Source of the DNA: Burkholderiaceae bacterium
GTDB taxonomy: Bacteria > Pseudomonadota > Gammaproteobacteria > Burkholderiales > Burkholderiaceae_A
Length of the DNA stretch: 64,000 nucleotides
Direction: 5' to 3'
NCBI GenBank assembly: GCA_018882785.1
Contig: VERI01000001.1
Location: forward strand, 1 to 64,000
Shown here piece by piece: positions 28,240 to 37,800 of the stretch. The notes beneath the pieces are model-generated. The model worked only from the letters and a program-made list of their open reading frames with translations. It ran no database searches and had not been told where the DNA came from. The stretch's first letter is position 1. Every line of letters starts with the position of its first letter. Position numbers and translations under genes: made by a program.

Positions 28240-29543
28240 TCAGGGATTTTTTCTGTGCCGATTAGGTCCGAAAACGCTTCCCGACGACGGATCAGATGCG
28301 CCTGGCCTTGCCGATCAACCAACACCTCAGCAGCACGAGGTCTGCTGTTGTAGTTTGAACTCATGCTCATCCCGTAGGCGCCCGCGGACAATATGGCCAG
28401 CAGATCACCCTGGACGAGACCGAGTCGGCGTTCGCGGGCGATCCAGTCGCCGCTTTCGCAGACCGGACCAACGAGGTCCCAGACCTGCTCGGGCGCGTTC
28501 TGCTTTGCCAATGGCTCAATACCATGCCAGGCCTCGTATAGGGCCGGCCGCATCAGGTCATTCATAGCAGCATCAATGATGGCGAAATTCTTATGCGTAC
28601 CGGGCTTGAGCAGGTCCACCCGGGTCACCAGTACGCCAGCATTACCGACGATCGCTCGGCCGAATTCGAATAGAATTTCTGGCATGTCTCGACCGCGTAT
28701 TTCCGCCCATTTGTGGAGTTTGTCGAATACAGCATTGAGCAGACTCTCAGGCGATGGTGGAGCCTCTTGGTCGTAGCAGATTCCGAGTCCGCCGCCTAGA
28801 TCAAGATGATGAATCTGAATGCCTGCGGCATGGAGCCGGTCGCAGAGACCGAGTACGCGATCAATCGCATCTAAAAAAGGCGATAGGCTGGTGATCTGAG
28901 ATCCGATATGACAGTCGATGCCGATCACCGATATGCCGGGCAGTGATCGGGCGCGTTGATAGACCGCTTCGGCCTGATCCATGGGAATTCCAAACTTATT
29001 GTCTTTCAGGCCGGTGGAGATATAAGGATGGGTCTGGGCGTCAATATCGGGATTCACCCGCAAGGAGACCGGCGCTGTTTTCTGCAGTGTTACGGCCACT
29101 TCAGAGATGAGGTGCAGTTCCGCCTCTGACTCTACGTTCAGACATTTGATTCCTGCCTGCAGTGCCGCCATGATTTCTAGGCGGGTTTTGCCTACGCCCG
29201 AGAAAACGATGCGATCTGCCTGTCCGCCAGCTGCGAGAACACGTTGTAGTTCGCCAAGCGATACGATGTCGAATCCTGCGCCTTCAGTGGCGAGCAGACG
29301 GATAATGGCAAGATTCGAATTGGCCTTTAGGGCATAACAGATCAGAGCGTTTTCGTTCTGGGCAGCCCCGCTAAATTGCTGATAGGCATCGATCAGTGTT
29401 CGTTCTGAGTAGACATAGACCGGTGTGCCGAACGTTGTTGCAATCTCTGTCAGTGACTGTCCATCACAACACAGCAGACCTTCGCCGTTACGTTGAAATG
29501 CCGTGCCGGCCAAGGGGCCTGATGTAAACACTGTTGGGCTCAT
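28224..29543 (-). CDS. lysA: Diaminopimelate decarboxylase
   Basis: The 439-residue PLP enzyme makes lysine from meso-diaminopimelate. The PLP lysine is in ICYALKANSNLAIIRLLA, the HLDLGGGLGICY glycine loop follows, and the dimer active-site cysteine is in GPVCESGDWIARERRLG. The ORF track runs upstream, but the ATG at 29543 overlaps the lptM stop (ATGA) and gives a normal N-terminus (MSPTVFTSGPLAG). Its 3' end overlaps msrQ tail to tail. Confidence 0.96.
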   Translation of the reverse strand: MSPTVFTSGPLAGTAFQRNGEGLLCCDGQSLTEIATTFGTPVYVYSERTLIDAYQQFSGAAQNENALICYALKANSNLAIIRLLATEGAGFDIVSLGELQRVLAAGGQADRIVFSGVGKTRLEIMAALQAGIKCLNVESEAELHLISEVAVTLQKTAPVSLRVNPDIDAQTHPYISTGLKDNKFGIPMDQAEAVYQRARSLPGISVIGIDCHIGSQITSLSPFLDAIDRVLGLCDRLHAAGIQIHHLDLGGGLGICYDQEAPPSPESLLNAVFDKLHKWAEIRGRDMPEILFEFGRAIVGNAGVLVTRVDLLKPGTHKNFAIIDAAMNDLMRPALYEAWHGIEPLAKQNAPEQVWDLVGPVCESGDWIARERRLGLVQGDLLAILSAGAYGMSMSSNYNSRPRAAEVLVDRQGQAHLIRRREAFSDLIGTEKIPDYLRK

Positions 29544-29686
29544 TTTTTTGGTGGTGCGGGCGTGGCCTCCGGGGCCGGAAACTGTGGCTTGGGCAGGGTC
29601 AATGGCCCCTTCTGGCCACAGCCCACTAAAATTGTCGAGAGCACGACCGCGACGATCGGGACGGTCTTGAAACGCAAGTTGATCAT
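29540..29686 (-). CDS. lptM: Small lipoprotein LptM (YifL)
   Basis: This 48-residue protein is missing from the ORF track. It reads MINLRFKTVPIVAVVLSTIL then VGCGQKGPLTLPKPQFP and a Pro/Ala/Lys tail. The lipobox LVGC and the CGQKGPLTLP motif are characteristic of LptM, a lipoprotein that helps the LptD-LptE lipopolysaccharide translocon fold at the outer membrane. Position between divergent cyaY and a lysine-pathway gene is conserved in Proteobacteria (dapF in E. coli, lysA here). Its stop overlaps lysA, and its ATG is only 11 bases from the cyaY ATG. Confidence 0.9.
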   Translation of the reverse strand: MINLRFKTVPIVAVVLSTILVGCGQKGPLTLPKPQFPAPEATPAPPKK

Positions 29687-29697
29687 GGAAGGTAAGT

Positions 29698-30018
29698 ATG
29701 ACCGAAACCGAATTTCTTGATCTGGCCAAAGCGGTCTGGGAGGAAATCGAGTCCCGCGTGGATCACTGGTCGGAGGCCGATGATGCCGATATCGAGTCCA
29801 TGCGGCTGGGTCCGGTATTAGAGTTGGAGTTTCCCTCCGGCAGAAAGCTGGTGATTAATCAGCAGACACCGATGCGACAGATCTGGCTTGCCTCCCCCCG
29901 AGGCGCATTCCATTTCTCCTGGAATGGCAGCGCCTGGCAGGATACGCGACAAGGACTGGATTTCTGGGCCGTTCTGACCGAGCAGGCCTCACTTGAATTC
30001 GGCCGAACACTGCGCTGA
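29698..30018 (+). CDS. cyaY: Frataxin-like iron-sulfur protein CyaY
   Basis: The 106-residue product is bacterial frataxin. An acidic N-terminal helix (DLAKAVWEEIESRVDHWSEA) precedes the beta sheet with VINQQTPMRQIWLASPRGAF and WQDTRQGLDFWAVL. It binds iron and tunes iron-sulfur cluster assembly with IscS. GGAAGG lies just before the ATG in the 11-bp gap to lptM, so its promoter must lie inside lptM. Confidence 0.93.
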   Translation: MTETEFLDLAKAVWEEIESRVDHWSEADDADIESMRLGPVLELEFPSGRKLVINQQTPMRQIWLASPRGAFHFSWNGSAWQDTRQGLDFWAVLTEQASLEFGRTLR

Positions 30019-30036
30019 AAGGAAAATCCTTTAGCG
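30013..30036. other. Hairpin spanning both stops of cyaY and mrcA
   Basis: CGCT-(g)-AAAGGA (30013-30023) pairs with TCCTTT-AGCG (30027-30036) around an AAA loop, with one bulged base. The stem contains the cyaY TGA and the mrcA stop on the opposite strand. It lacks a T-run either way, so it may protect 3' ends rather than terminate. Confidence 0.4.
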
Positions 30037-32262
30037 GAGCCCGACGCTGGCGACGCCGACGCCGGGACGGCTTTCCTGCGTGTAGTACTCCCCACTGATA
30101 TTCAGCACCCCGTTGGGCATGGTGCGCGTCTGAGCGGGCGTTTTAGCCAGGGCCACCTTGGCGTATTCAATCCAGATGGGCAGGGCGAGGCCACCACCGG
30201 TCTCGCGGTCACCGAGCTTCTTCGGCTGATCGAATCCCACCCAGGCCACGCCCACCATATTGGCGTTGTAGCCGGCAAACCAGGCATCATGGGAGTCATT
30301 GGTGGTGCCGGTCTTGCCTGCAAGGTCGGTACGGCCAAGCGATAAGGCCCGCATGGCGGTTCCCGATCGAACCACTTCCTGCATCATGCTGTCCACGATA
30401 AATACATGACGCGGATCCATCACGCGTCGACTCTCTGTGCCCGCCTTGGTGGGCTGTGCTTTTGCAACGGTCTTACCTTTTAGGTCAACGATTCGATCGA
30501 TCAGATATGGATTAACGCGGTAGCCGCCGTTTGCAAATACGGCATATCCGCTTGCCATCTGCATCAGGCTGACGGATCCGGCACCCAACGCCATAGTGAG
30601 ATACGGCGGATTTTTTTCCGGCTCAAAACCGAACCGTGTAATGAAGTCCTGGGCGTAGCGCGGACCAATCGAGTGCAGGATGCGAATCGAGACCATATTC
30701 TTTGATTTGGCCAGACCTGTCCGCATGCTCATCGGACCATCGAATTTCCCGTCGTAGTTTTTTGGCTCCCAGGCCTGACCACCGGTCTGGCCTGGGTCAA
30801 ACTGGACCGGGCTATCGTTGATGATGGTCGCGGGCGAGAAGCCTCTGTTGAGCGCGGCTGCGTAGATAAATGGCTTGAAGGCCGATCCCGGCTGCCGCCA
30901 GGCCTGCGTGACCCGGTTGAATTTGTTTCTTGTGAAATCAAAGCCGCCGACGAGTGCCCGGACAGCGCCCGTCTGAGGATTCAGTGCAACAAATCCGGAT
31001 TCGACTTCCGGCAGCTGTGTAATTTCAAATTCATTGTTCGGCATTCGTGCAATGCGCACAACCGCACCCTTTCGCAGGCGTTTGGCGGGCGGCGCAACCG
31101 AAGACAGTCCGGGACTAGAAAACTTTAAGCCCTCTCCGCTGATTTCAATGCGCTGGCCGCGCGGTCTGGCGACAATCACTCGGCTGTCGCTCACGTCCAT
31201 CACTACGGCGGCGAGCAGTTCATCGCTGTCGGGCCGATCGTTAAGGGCATCTTCAATCGCATCCTCGAGCGCATCACGCGAACTGGGCAGTGTGATGAAA
31301 GCCTCTGGCCCTCGCCATCCTTGGCGACGATCGTATTCCATCAGTCCGCCGCGAACAGCCTTATGGGCTGCACGCTGTTCCTCTGCGGTGATGGTGGTGT
31401 ACACCGTCAGGCCACGTGTGTACGCCTCTTCCTTGTACTGATCAAATACAAGCTGACGCACCATTTCAGCGACGTAGGGCGCGCGAACCGGAAAGTCATC
31501 GATCCGTCCGATCACCGTAATCTTTTCTTTTTTTGCAGCCTCGGCCTGCCGTGGGCTGATGAGCCCCAGCTTTTCCATACGGCCCAGTACATAGTGTTGT
31601 CGCAGCGTTGCCCGGCGCAGATTGGCAGCGGGATTAAATGCCGACGGCGCCTTTGGAAGGCCTGCCAGCATGGCCGCTTCCGCTAGGCTGATTTGCGTGA
31701 TTTCTTTTCCGAAGTAGGTCTGCGAGGCGGCAGCAAATCCGTAGGCCCGCTTTCCCAGATAGATCTGATTGAGGTAGAGCTCGAGGATCTGGTTTTTGGT
31801 GAGCTTGCGTTCGATTTCTGAGGCAAGCAGGACTTCGTAGATTTTTCGAGTGAAGGTTTTCTCGGAGGAGAGAAAAAAGTTTCTCGCTACCTGCATGGTG
31901 ATCGTGCTGGCACCTTGGGATTTGCTGCCCGAGAATACATTGGCCACCATTGCCCGGGCGATGCCAAGAAAATCAATGCCGCGATGCTGAAAAAATGAGT
32001 CATCTTCGGCGGCCAGGATGGCCTGGACCAGTACCTTGGGCACGTCGGGCAGCCGGACAAGGCTTCGGCGTTCCTCGCCGAACTCGCCGATCAGGACCCC
32101 ATCGGCGGTCAGGATGCGCAGGGGCATTTTGGGCTGATATTCAGCCACTGCATTAATGGGGGGGAGGCGTGGGGTGGCCAGCGCGATCACCAGCAGTCCA
32201 ATGGCGATGATCGATACCAATCCGGCAACCAAAATCCCGAGCCAGCGCAAAACGGCACTCAT
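30031..32262 (-). CDS. mrcA: Bifunctional penicillin-binding protein 1A
   Basis: The 743-residue class A PBP polymerises and cross-links peptidoglycan. It has a signal anchor (LVSIIAIGLLVIALATP), a glycosyltransferase domain with AAEDDSFFQHRGIDF and GASTITMQVARNFF, an OB-type insert, and a transpeptidase domain with GSAFKPF (SxxK), SKN and GKTGT. I start at the ATG at 32262 (MSAVLRWLGILVAG), not at the track's upstream extension. The start is 34 bp from divergent aroK. In many relatives the pilMNOPQ genes lie in that gap. Confidence 0.96.
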   Translation of the reverse strand: MSAVLRWLGILVAGLVSIIAIGLLVIALATPRLPPINAVAEYQPKMPLRILTADGVLIGEFGEERRSLVRLPDVPKVLVQAILAAEDDSFFQHRGIDFLGIARAMVANVFSGSKSQGASTITMQVARNFFLSSEKTFTRKIYEVLLASEIERKLTKNQILELYLNQIYLGKRAYGFAAASQTYFGKEITQISLAEAAMLAGLPKAPSAFNPAANLRRATLRQHYVLGRMEKLGLISPRQAEAAKKEKITVIGRIDDFPVRAPYVAEMVRQLVFDQYKEEAYTRGLTVYTTITAEEQRAAHKAVRGGLMEYDRRQGWRGPEAFITLPSSRDALEDAIEDALNDRPDSDELLAAVVMDVSDSRVIVARPRGQRIEISGEGLKFSSPGLSSVAPPAKRLRKGAVVRIARMPNNEFEITQLPEVESGFVALNPQTGAVRALVGGFDFTRNKFNRVTQAWRQPGSAFKPFIYAAALNRGFSPATIINDSPVQFDPGQTGGQAWEPKNYDGKFDGPMSMRTGLAKSKNMVSIRILHSIGPRYAQDFITRFGFEPEKNPPYLTMALGAGSVSLMQMASGYAVFANGGYRVNPYLIDRIVDLKGKTVAKAQPTKAGTESRRVMDPRHVFIVDSMMQEVVRSGTAMRALSLGRTDLAGKTGTTNDSHDAWFAGYNANMVGVAWVGFDQPKKLGDRETGGGLALPIWIEYAKVALAKTPAQTRTMPNGVLNISGEYYTQESRPGVGVASVGLR

Positions 32263-32296
32263 AGCCCAGAGTGTATCGCCTGCTAGACTGCATTCC
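32263..32296. promoter_or_regulatory. Compact divergent mrcA/aroK promoter region
   Basis: On the plus strand TAGACT (32284-32289) ends seven bases before the aroK ATG. On the minus strand TACACT (plus-strand 32270-32275) ends seven bases before the mrcA ATG. The -35 hexamers are poor for both. With this geometry both mRNAs would begin at or next to their start codons. Confidence 0.4.
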
Positions 32297-32830
32297 ATGC
32301 GAAACATCGTGTTTATTGGGCTAATGGGCGCTGGCAAGACCACCGTCGGTAAGCGCTTGGCCAAGCGTCATGGGCTGCCATTTCTGGACACCGACCAGGA
32401 GATTGAGCAGCGCTGCGGCGCCACGGTTGCCACCATTTTTGATCTCGAGGGGGAGCAGGGGTTTCGACGGCGCGAGACAAAAGTGATCTCTGAGGCAATG
32501 GCCTTAGCCGGCCATGTCGTTACGACGGGTGGCGGAGCGATCCTGTCAGAGGAAAATCGTCGGGCGATTCGACAGGGGTTTGTGATCTATTTGGATGCAC
32601 AGCCCCAGCACCTGTGGGCCCGCCTCAGGCAAGATACCAGTCGTCCCCTATTGCAGCAGGCGAGCGATCCTCGGGCGACGCTCGAGGAGCTCTATCGGCA
32701 ACGTGACCCGTTATACCGCTCGGTTGCGGATTTGATCGTTCCGACGACGCGGGCATCGGTGTCGGTGGTCATGCGCGCGATAGAACAGGGACTAACCGAT
32801 GCGGGGTTTTTTCAGCATGAAAACGCTTGA
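32297..32830 (+). CDS. aroK: Shikimate kinase
   Basis: The 177-residue kinase phosphorylates shikimate in aromatic amino acid synthesis. It has Walker [16 protein letters not shown], the shikimate-binding DTDQEIEQ and RRRETKV, and [10 protein letters not shown]. The ORF track extends upstream to 32156 inside mrcA; the ATG at 32297 (MRNIVFIG) gives the standard N-terminus. It overlaps aroB by 14 bases. No Shine-Dalgarno is visible, matching the leaderless reading of its promoter. Confidence 0.96.
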   Translation: MRNIVFIGLMGAGKTTVGKRLAKRHGLPFLDTDQEIEQRCGATVATIFDLEGEQGFRRRETKVISEAMALAGHVVTTGGGAILSEENRRAIRQGFVIYLDAQPQHLWARLRQDTSRPLLQQASDPRATLEELYRQRDPLYRSVADLIVPTTRASVSVVMRAIEQGLTDAGFFQHENA

Positions 32831-33917
32831 TGTTGCGCTAGGAGATCGGAGCTATCCGATCTGGATTGGCTCTGGGGTCTCTGGCCTAAGGGATTGTTGG
32901 GCGCAGGCGCTGGCGCCCGGTCGGGTGGCGCTCGTCACCAATGACCGTGTCGGACCACTCTATGCCCACGACATCGCGGCACAGCTTCGCGCCTGGGGCT
33001 ATACCGTCGTGGTGATTACGCTGCCTGACGGTGAGCAATTTAAAGACTGGGCAAATCTCAATGCGATTTTTGATGGCCTGATGGCGCATCGTTTCGAGCG
33101 CGGCGAGACCTTGGTGGCATTGGGCGGCGGAGTTGTGGGGGATATGGCGGGATTTGCTGCCGCCTGTTACCAGCGCGGCATGCGGTTTGTACAGATGCCG
33201 ACCACCTTACTTGCCCAGGTCGATTCATCTGTAGGCGGCAAGACAGCGATCAATCATCCTCTTGGCAAGAACATGATTGGCGCGTTCTATCAGCCCGCAG
33301 CTGTGCTGATTGATACCGATACGTTGCGCAGCCTGCCCGACCGTGAGCTCAGCGCGGGGATGGCTGAGGTAATCAAGTATGGCTGTATCCTGGATGCAGA
33401 GTTTTTTTCTTGGCTTGAACAACATCTCGATGCACTCTTGGCCCGCGATGCTTCGGCGTTAATGCATGCGATTACACGCTCATGTGCGCTGAAGGCACAG
33501 GTGGTCTCGGCCGACGAGCGTGAGTCCGGATTGCGCGCGATTTTAAATTTTGGCCATACCTTTGGCCATGCCATTGAGGCGGGTCTGGGCTATGGTGAGT
33601 GGCTTCACGGAGAGGCGGTCGGCTGTGGAATGGTGGTTGCTGCGGCCTTGTCTAACCGGCTTGGCGGCATTTCGGCTGACCAGCAACTGCGCATCGAGAA
33701 GTTGGTGTCACGTGCTCGCCTGCCAATTCGGCCGCCCGACTGGCCCGCCTCGCAATATCTTGGCCACATGTCGCATGACAAGAAGGCACAGTCAGGACGT
33801 ATTCGCTATGTTGTGCTTCGCAGCATGGGCCATGCCGAAACCCGGGTGGTCGATGACAATTTAATTACCGAGATTTTAGAAAAAGCGATTGCATCCGGGA
33901 CAGACTCGGGCGCATGA
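32817..33917 (+). CDS. aroB: 3-dehydroquinate synthase
   Basis: The 366-residue enzyme makes 3-dehydroquinate with NAD and a divalent metal. It shows [19 protein letters not shown], the [19 protein letters not shown] loop and the metal histidines in [11 protein letters not shown]. The ATG at 32817 ([15 protein letters not shown]) within the end of aroK is preferred to the upstream start at 32799. aroK-aroB adjacency is conserved in Proteobacteria. Confidence 0.96.
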   Translation: MKTLDVALGDRSYPIWIGSGVSGLRDCWAQALAPGRVALVTNDRVGPLYAHDIAAQLRAWGYTVVVITLPDGEQFKDWANLNAIFDGLMAHRFERGETLVALGGGVVGDMAGFAAACYQRGMRFVQMPTTLLAQVDSSVGGKTAINHPLGKNMIGAFYQPAAVLIDTDTLRSLPDRELSAGMAEVIKYGCILDAEFFSWLEQHLDALLARDASALMHAITRSCALKAQVVSADERESGLRAILNFGHTFGHAIEAGLGYGEWLHGEAVGCGMVVAAALSNRLGGISADQQLRIEKLVSRARLPIRPPDWPASQYLGHMSHDKKAQSGRIRYVVLRSMGHAETRVVDDNLITEILEKAIASGTDSGA

Positions 33918-33946
33918 TGTAATCGACTAGTTCCCGTGAGGAATTC

Positions 33947-34651
33947 ATGGCGAGACAGGCCCGAGATGCGCGCCCCGGAAGAACCTACCACTTGGTTCAG
34001 CGTGGACATGATCGTGCCGAAATTTTCCGCGACGATCAGGATCGTAAGTCCTACCTGGAGTCTTTTCTGCAGGCGGCCATCGGATTTGGTCTGCGGGTGC
34101 ATGCCTACTGTCTTTTGAAAAGCGAAGCGCACTGGCTTGTCACGCCACAGCGGGCGGATGCGATGGCCGATGTCGTGCAGCAGGTGGGGCGAAGTTATGT
34201 CAGGCGGTTTAACTCCCGTTGGTCCCGGCAGGGCACCCTCTGGGAGGGTCGCTATCGAGCCTACTGGATTGATGAGGCTGCCTATGGATTGTCGGTGCAA
34301 AGAGCCATCGAATCCTTGCCCAGTCGAGAGGGGCTGGTGACACGCCCGATGGAATGGCGCTGGTCGAGTCTGGGAGTGCATGTGGGCCAGGGTTCAGAGC
34401 CCCGTATGGCTGCCTTGCCCGGCTACTGGGCGCTGGGCAACACCCCATTTGAGCGGGAAGAAAAATATCTGGCCGCCATTGATCAGGTGTTGTCAGAAGC
34501 CGTTTGGGAAAACATTCGTAAGGGCCTGGCCAGCGGGAGACCCTGGGCAACAGAGGAGATGATGGCCGGACTGTCTGCCGAGGAGCGCGCCCGATGGATG
34601 CGGCGGCCACGCGGCCGCCCGGCTAAAAGTTCGGGTGATAATCCCTTTTAA
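33947..34651 (+). CDS. RAYT-like IS200-family transposase with altered HUH motif
   Basis: The 234-residue protein matches REP-associated tyrosine transposases: TYHLVQRGHDRAEIFRDDQD near the start, HAYCLL, then GRSYVRRFNSRWSRQGTLWE with the candidate catalytic tyrosine. Where the family has MTNHVHLL, this protein reads LKSEAHWL, so the first histidine of the HUH metal site is Glu. The later YIELNPVRAG-type block is also changed (AIESLPSREG). The frame is intact. It may be a domesticated or inactive copy. GAGGA precedes the ATG. No REP palindromes are visible nearby. Confidence 0.8.
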   Translation: MARQARDARPGRTYHLVQRGHDRAEIFRDDQDRKSYLESFLQAAIGFGLRVHAYCLLKSEAHWLVTPQRADAMADVVQQVGRSYVRRFNSRWSRQGTLWEGRYRAYWIDEAAYGLSVQRAIESLPSREGLVTRPMEWRWSSLGVHVGQGSEPRMAALPGYWALGNTPFEREEKYLAAIDQVLSEAVWENIRKGLASGRPWATEEMMAGLSAEERARWMRRPRGRPAKSSGDNPF

Positions 34652-34754
34652 TGATTTGTCCCCATTTAAAGTCAGCGCCAATTTAAGCGACTAAAAATTT
34701 TGATCTGACCCTATTTATTATTCAGATTTTATAAGGGTTCAGACTGATTTTTTA
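34652..34754. other. AT-rich spacer after the RAYT-like gene
   Basis: This stretch is clearly more AT-rich than its surroundings and contains three loose copies of a C-run followed by ATTTA (CCCCATTTA, GCCAATTTA, CCCTATTTA). I see no ORF, no terminator with a good stem and no REP-like palindrome. It may be debris of the event that placed the transposase gene here. Confidence 0.4.
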
Positions 34755-34784
34755 TTGATGCGAAGGACGACTCACCGCTATAGT
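34755..34784 (+). promoter_or_regulatory. Promoter of gltB operon
   Basis: TTGATG (34755-34760), an 18-base spacer and TATAGT (34779-34784) form a good sigma70 promoter. The predicted start near 34791 leaves a leader of about 25 bases before the ATG at 34816 and rules out the track's upstream GTG at 34783, which lies in the -10 box. Confidence 0.6.
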
Positions 34785-34815
34785 GGTCGGCCCAAATTAT
34801 TTATTGCTACGCATC

Positions 34816-37800
34816 ATGATCTCTGCCCAAGGCCTCTACGATCCCCAAAACGAACATGACTCTTGTGGCGTTGGTTTTGTCGCCCACATCAAGGGCAATC
34901 AGTCCCACGACATCGTTGCCCAGGGCCTGAGCATTCTGCGCAACCTCGATCATCGGGGCGCCGTCGGCGCCGATGCGTTGATGGGAGATGGCGCCGGAAT
35001 CCTGATTCAGATTCCCGATGCGTACTTTCGGCAGGAGATGGCCAAGCAGGGCATCGGCCTGCCCCCGCCCGGAGAGTATGGCGTCGGACAGATCTTCCTT
35101 CCGAAGGAGAGCGCGTCACGGCTCGCCTGCGAGCAGGAGCTTGAGCGTGCAGTGAGGGCGGAAGGGCAGGTGGTCCTGGGCTGGCGGGATGTGCCGACCA
35201 ATCGCGAGATGCCGATGTCCCCACGGGTACGGGCCAAGGAGCCCGTGATGCGGCAGATTTTCATTGGCCGCGGTGCGGATGTGATTGTGCAAGACGCCCT
35301 TGAGCGAAAGCTGTATGTGATTCGTAAAACTGCTTCGAGTGCGATCCAACGGCTCAAGCTCACGCACAGTAAAGAATATTACGTGCCGAGCATGTCAAGC
35401 CGAACGATCGTCTATAAAGGACTGCTGCTGGCAGATCAGGTCGGTGAGTATTACCTGGACCTACAAGATCCGAGGTGCGTGTCCGCATTGGCGCTCGTGC
35501 ATCAGCGCTTCTCGACCAATACGTTTCCACAGTGGTCGTTGGCCCACCCGTATCGGATGGTGGCCCACAACGGTGAAATCAATACAGTGAAGGGCAATTA
35601 CAACTGGATGCGCGCGCGTGAGGGCGTGATGAGCTCTCCTGTGCTGGGCGCAGACCTTCAGAAGCTCTACCCCATCAGTTTTGCGGGCCAATCGGATACG
35701 GCAACTTTCGACAACTGTCTGGAGCTTCTGGTGGCCTCAGGCTATCCCATGGCGCAGGCGGCGATGATGATGATTCCTGAGCCTTGGGAGCAGCACACCA
35801 CAATGGATGAAGCCCGTCGGGCCTTCTATGAATATCACGCTGCGATGCTCGAACCATGGGATGGCCCTGCTTCGATTGTGTTTACGGATGGCCGACAGAT
35901 TGGCGCCACGTTAGACCGTAATGGCCTGCGGCCATCGCGCTACTGTGTGACGGACGATGACCTGGTCATCATGGCATCTGAATCCGGCGTCTTGCCAGTG
36001 CCGGAATCACGCATCGTGCGCAAATGGCGTCTGCAGCCGGGCAAGATGTTTCTGATCGACCTCGAGCAGGGCCGAATGATCGATGATGAAGAGCTGAAGT
36101 CCTCGCTCTCCAAGGCCAAGCCCTATCAGCAGTGGATTGAGAATCTGCGGATTCGACTTGATTCGCTTGGCGGGTCGGACCAGCGTAGTCCCGAGCCTGG
36201 GCAGGTGGACATTCTCGATCGACAGCAGGCATTCGGCTACACCCAGGAGGACATCAAGTTTCTGATGGCCCCGATGGCTGCCAACGGCGAAGAGGCGATC
36301 GGTTCAATGGGCAATGACTCGCCGCTTGCGGTGCTGTCCGATAAAAACAAGCCGCTTTATAACTATTTCAAGCAGCTCTTCGCCCAGGTGACCAATCCAC
36401 CGATTGATCCGATTCGAGAGGCGATTGTGATGTCGCTGGTTTCCTTTATCGGTCCGCGTCCAAATCTTCTGGATATCAATCAGGTCAATCCGCCACTGCG
36501 GCTCGAGGTGAGCCAGCCGATTCTTGATTTTGCGGATATGCGGCGACTCAAGGATATCGAGCAGCACACCCAGGGGAAGTTTAAAAGCCATGTGCTCGAT
36601 ATCACTTACCCCCTGGACTGGGGCCGTGAGGGCGTGGAGGCCAAGCTTGCATCGTTGTGTGCCGAGGCGACGGATGCCATTCAATCCGGAAAAAATATTC
36701 TGATTGTCAGTGATCGGAACGTGGGTCCGGCGGCGGTCGCGGTGCCGGCGCTGTTGGCCTGCTCTGCGATTCATCAGCATTTGGTACGTGAGGGCAAGCG
36801 CACCCTGGCGGGGCTGGTGGTTGAGACTGGTTCCGCCCGCGAGGTGCATCACTTTGCCGTACTGGCAGGCTATGGCGCCGAGGCCGTGCATCCATATCTT
36901 GCGATGGAATCATTGGTGCAGATGCATCGGGATCTTCCAGGGGACCTATCGGCTGAAAAAGCCATTGCCAATTATGTAAAAGCAATTGGCAAGGGGCTCT
37001 CCAAGATCATGTCCAAGATGGGCATCAGTACCTATATGTCTTATTGTGGGGCAGCGATTTTTGAGGCGATTGGCATTAATCGCGAGACCATCGAGCAATA
37101 CTTCACGGGCACCTCCAGTCAGGTCGAAGGCATTGGTGTTTTTGAGATTGCCGAAGAGGCGATTCGGATGCACCAGCTTGCCTTTGGCAACGACCCGGTG
37201 CTGGCCACTATGTTGGATACCGGTGGCGAGTACGCCTGGCGGACACGTGGTGAGGCGCACATGTGGACTCCGGATGCGATTGCCAAGCTACAGCATTCGA
37301 CCCGCGCGAACAACTGGAACACCTATAAGGAATATGCCCAGATCATCAATGACCAGAGCCGCCGTCATATGACGCTGCGCGGGTTGTTTGAATTTAAGGT
37401 GGATCCCTCTCGGGCGATCTCTCTGGATGATGTAGAGCCTGCGAAGGAGATTGTGAAGCGGTTTGCGACCGGCGCAATGTCGTTGGGATCTATTTCGACT
37501 GAGGCCCATACCACGCTCGCCATCGCGATGAATCGTATTGGCGGAAAAAGCAATACCGGTGAAGGTGGTGAGGATCAGAACCGCTATCGCAATGAACTAA
37601 AAGGTATTCCAATTACAGAGGGTACGCGTGTCTCCGATGTGATTGGCAAGGATGTCATCGCGGTGGACTATGCGCTGTCGGCAGGTGACTCCCTCCGTTC
37701 GAAGATTAAACAGGTGGCCTCGGGCCGGTTCGGGGTGACGGCAGAGTATCTGGTGTCTGCTGATCAGATCCAGATCAAAATGGCCCAAGGCGCGAAACCC

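Noticed and set aside
33918-33946. Remnant of dgt between aroB and the RAYT-like gene
   Set aside because: The 29 bases hold only a ribosome-binding site; there is no coding remnant, so absence of dgt is a clean difference.
34652-34815. Riboswitch or REP/BIME element before gltB
   Set aside because: No stable stems or palindromic repeats could be found; only a good promoter and AT-rich debris.
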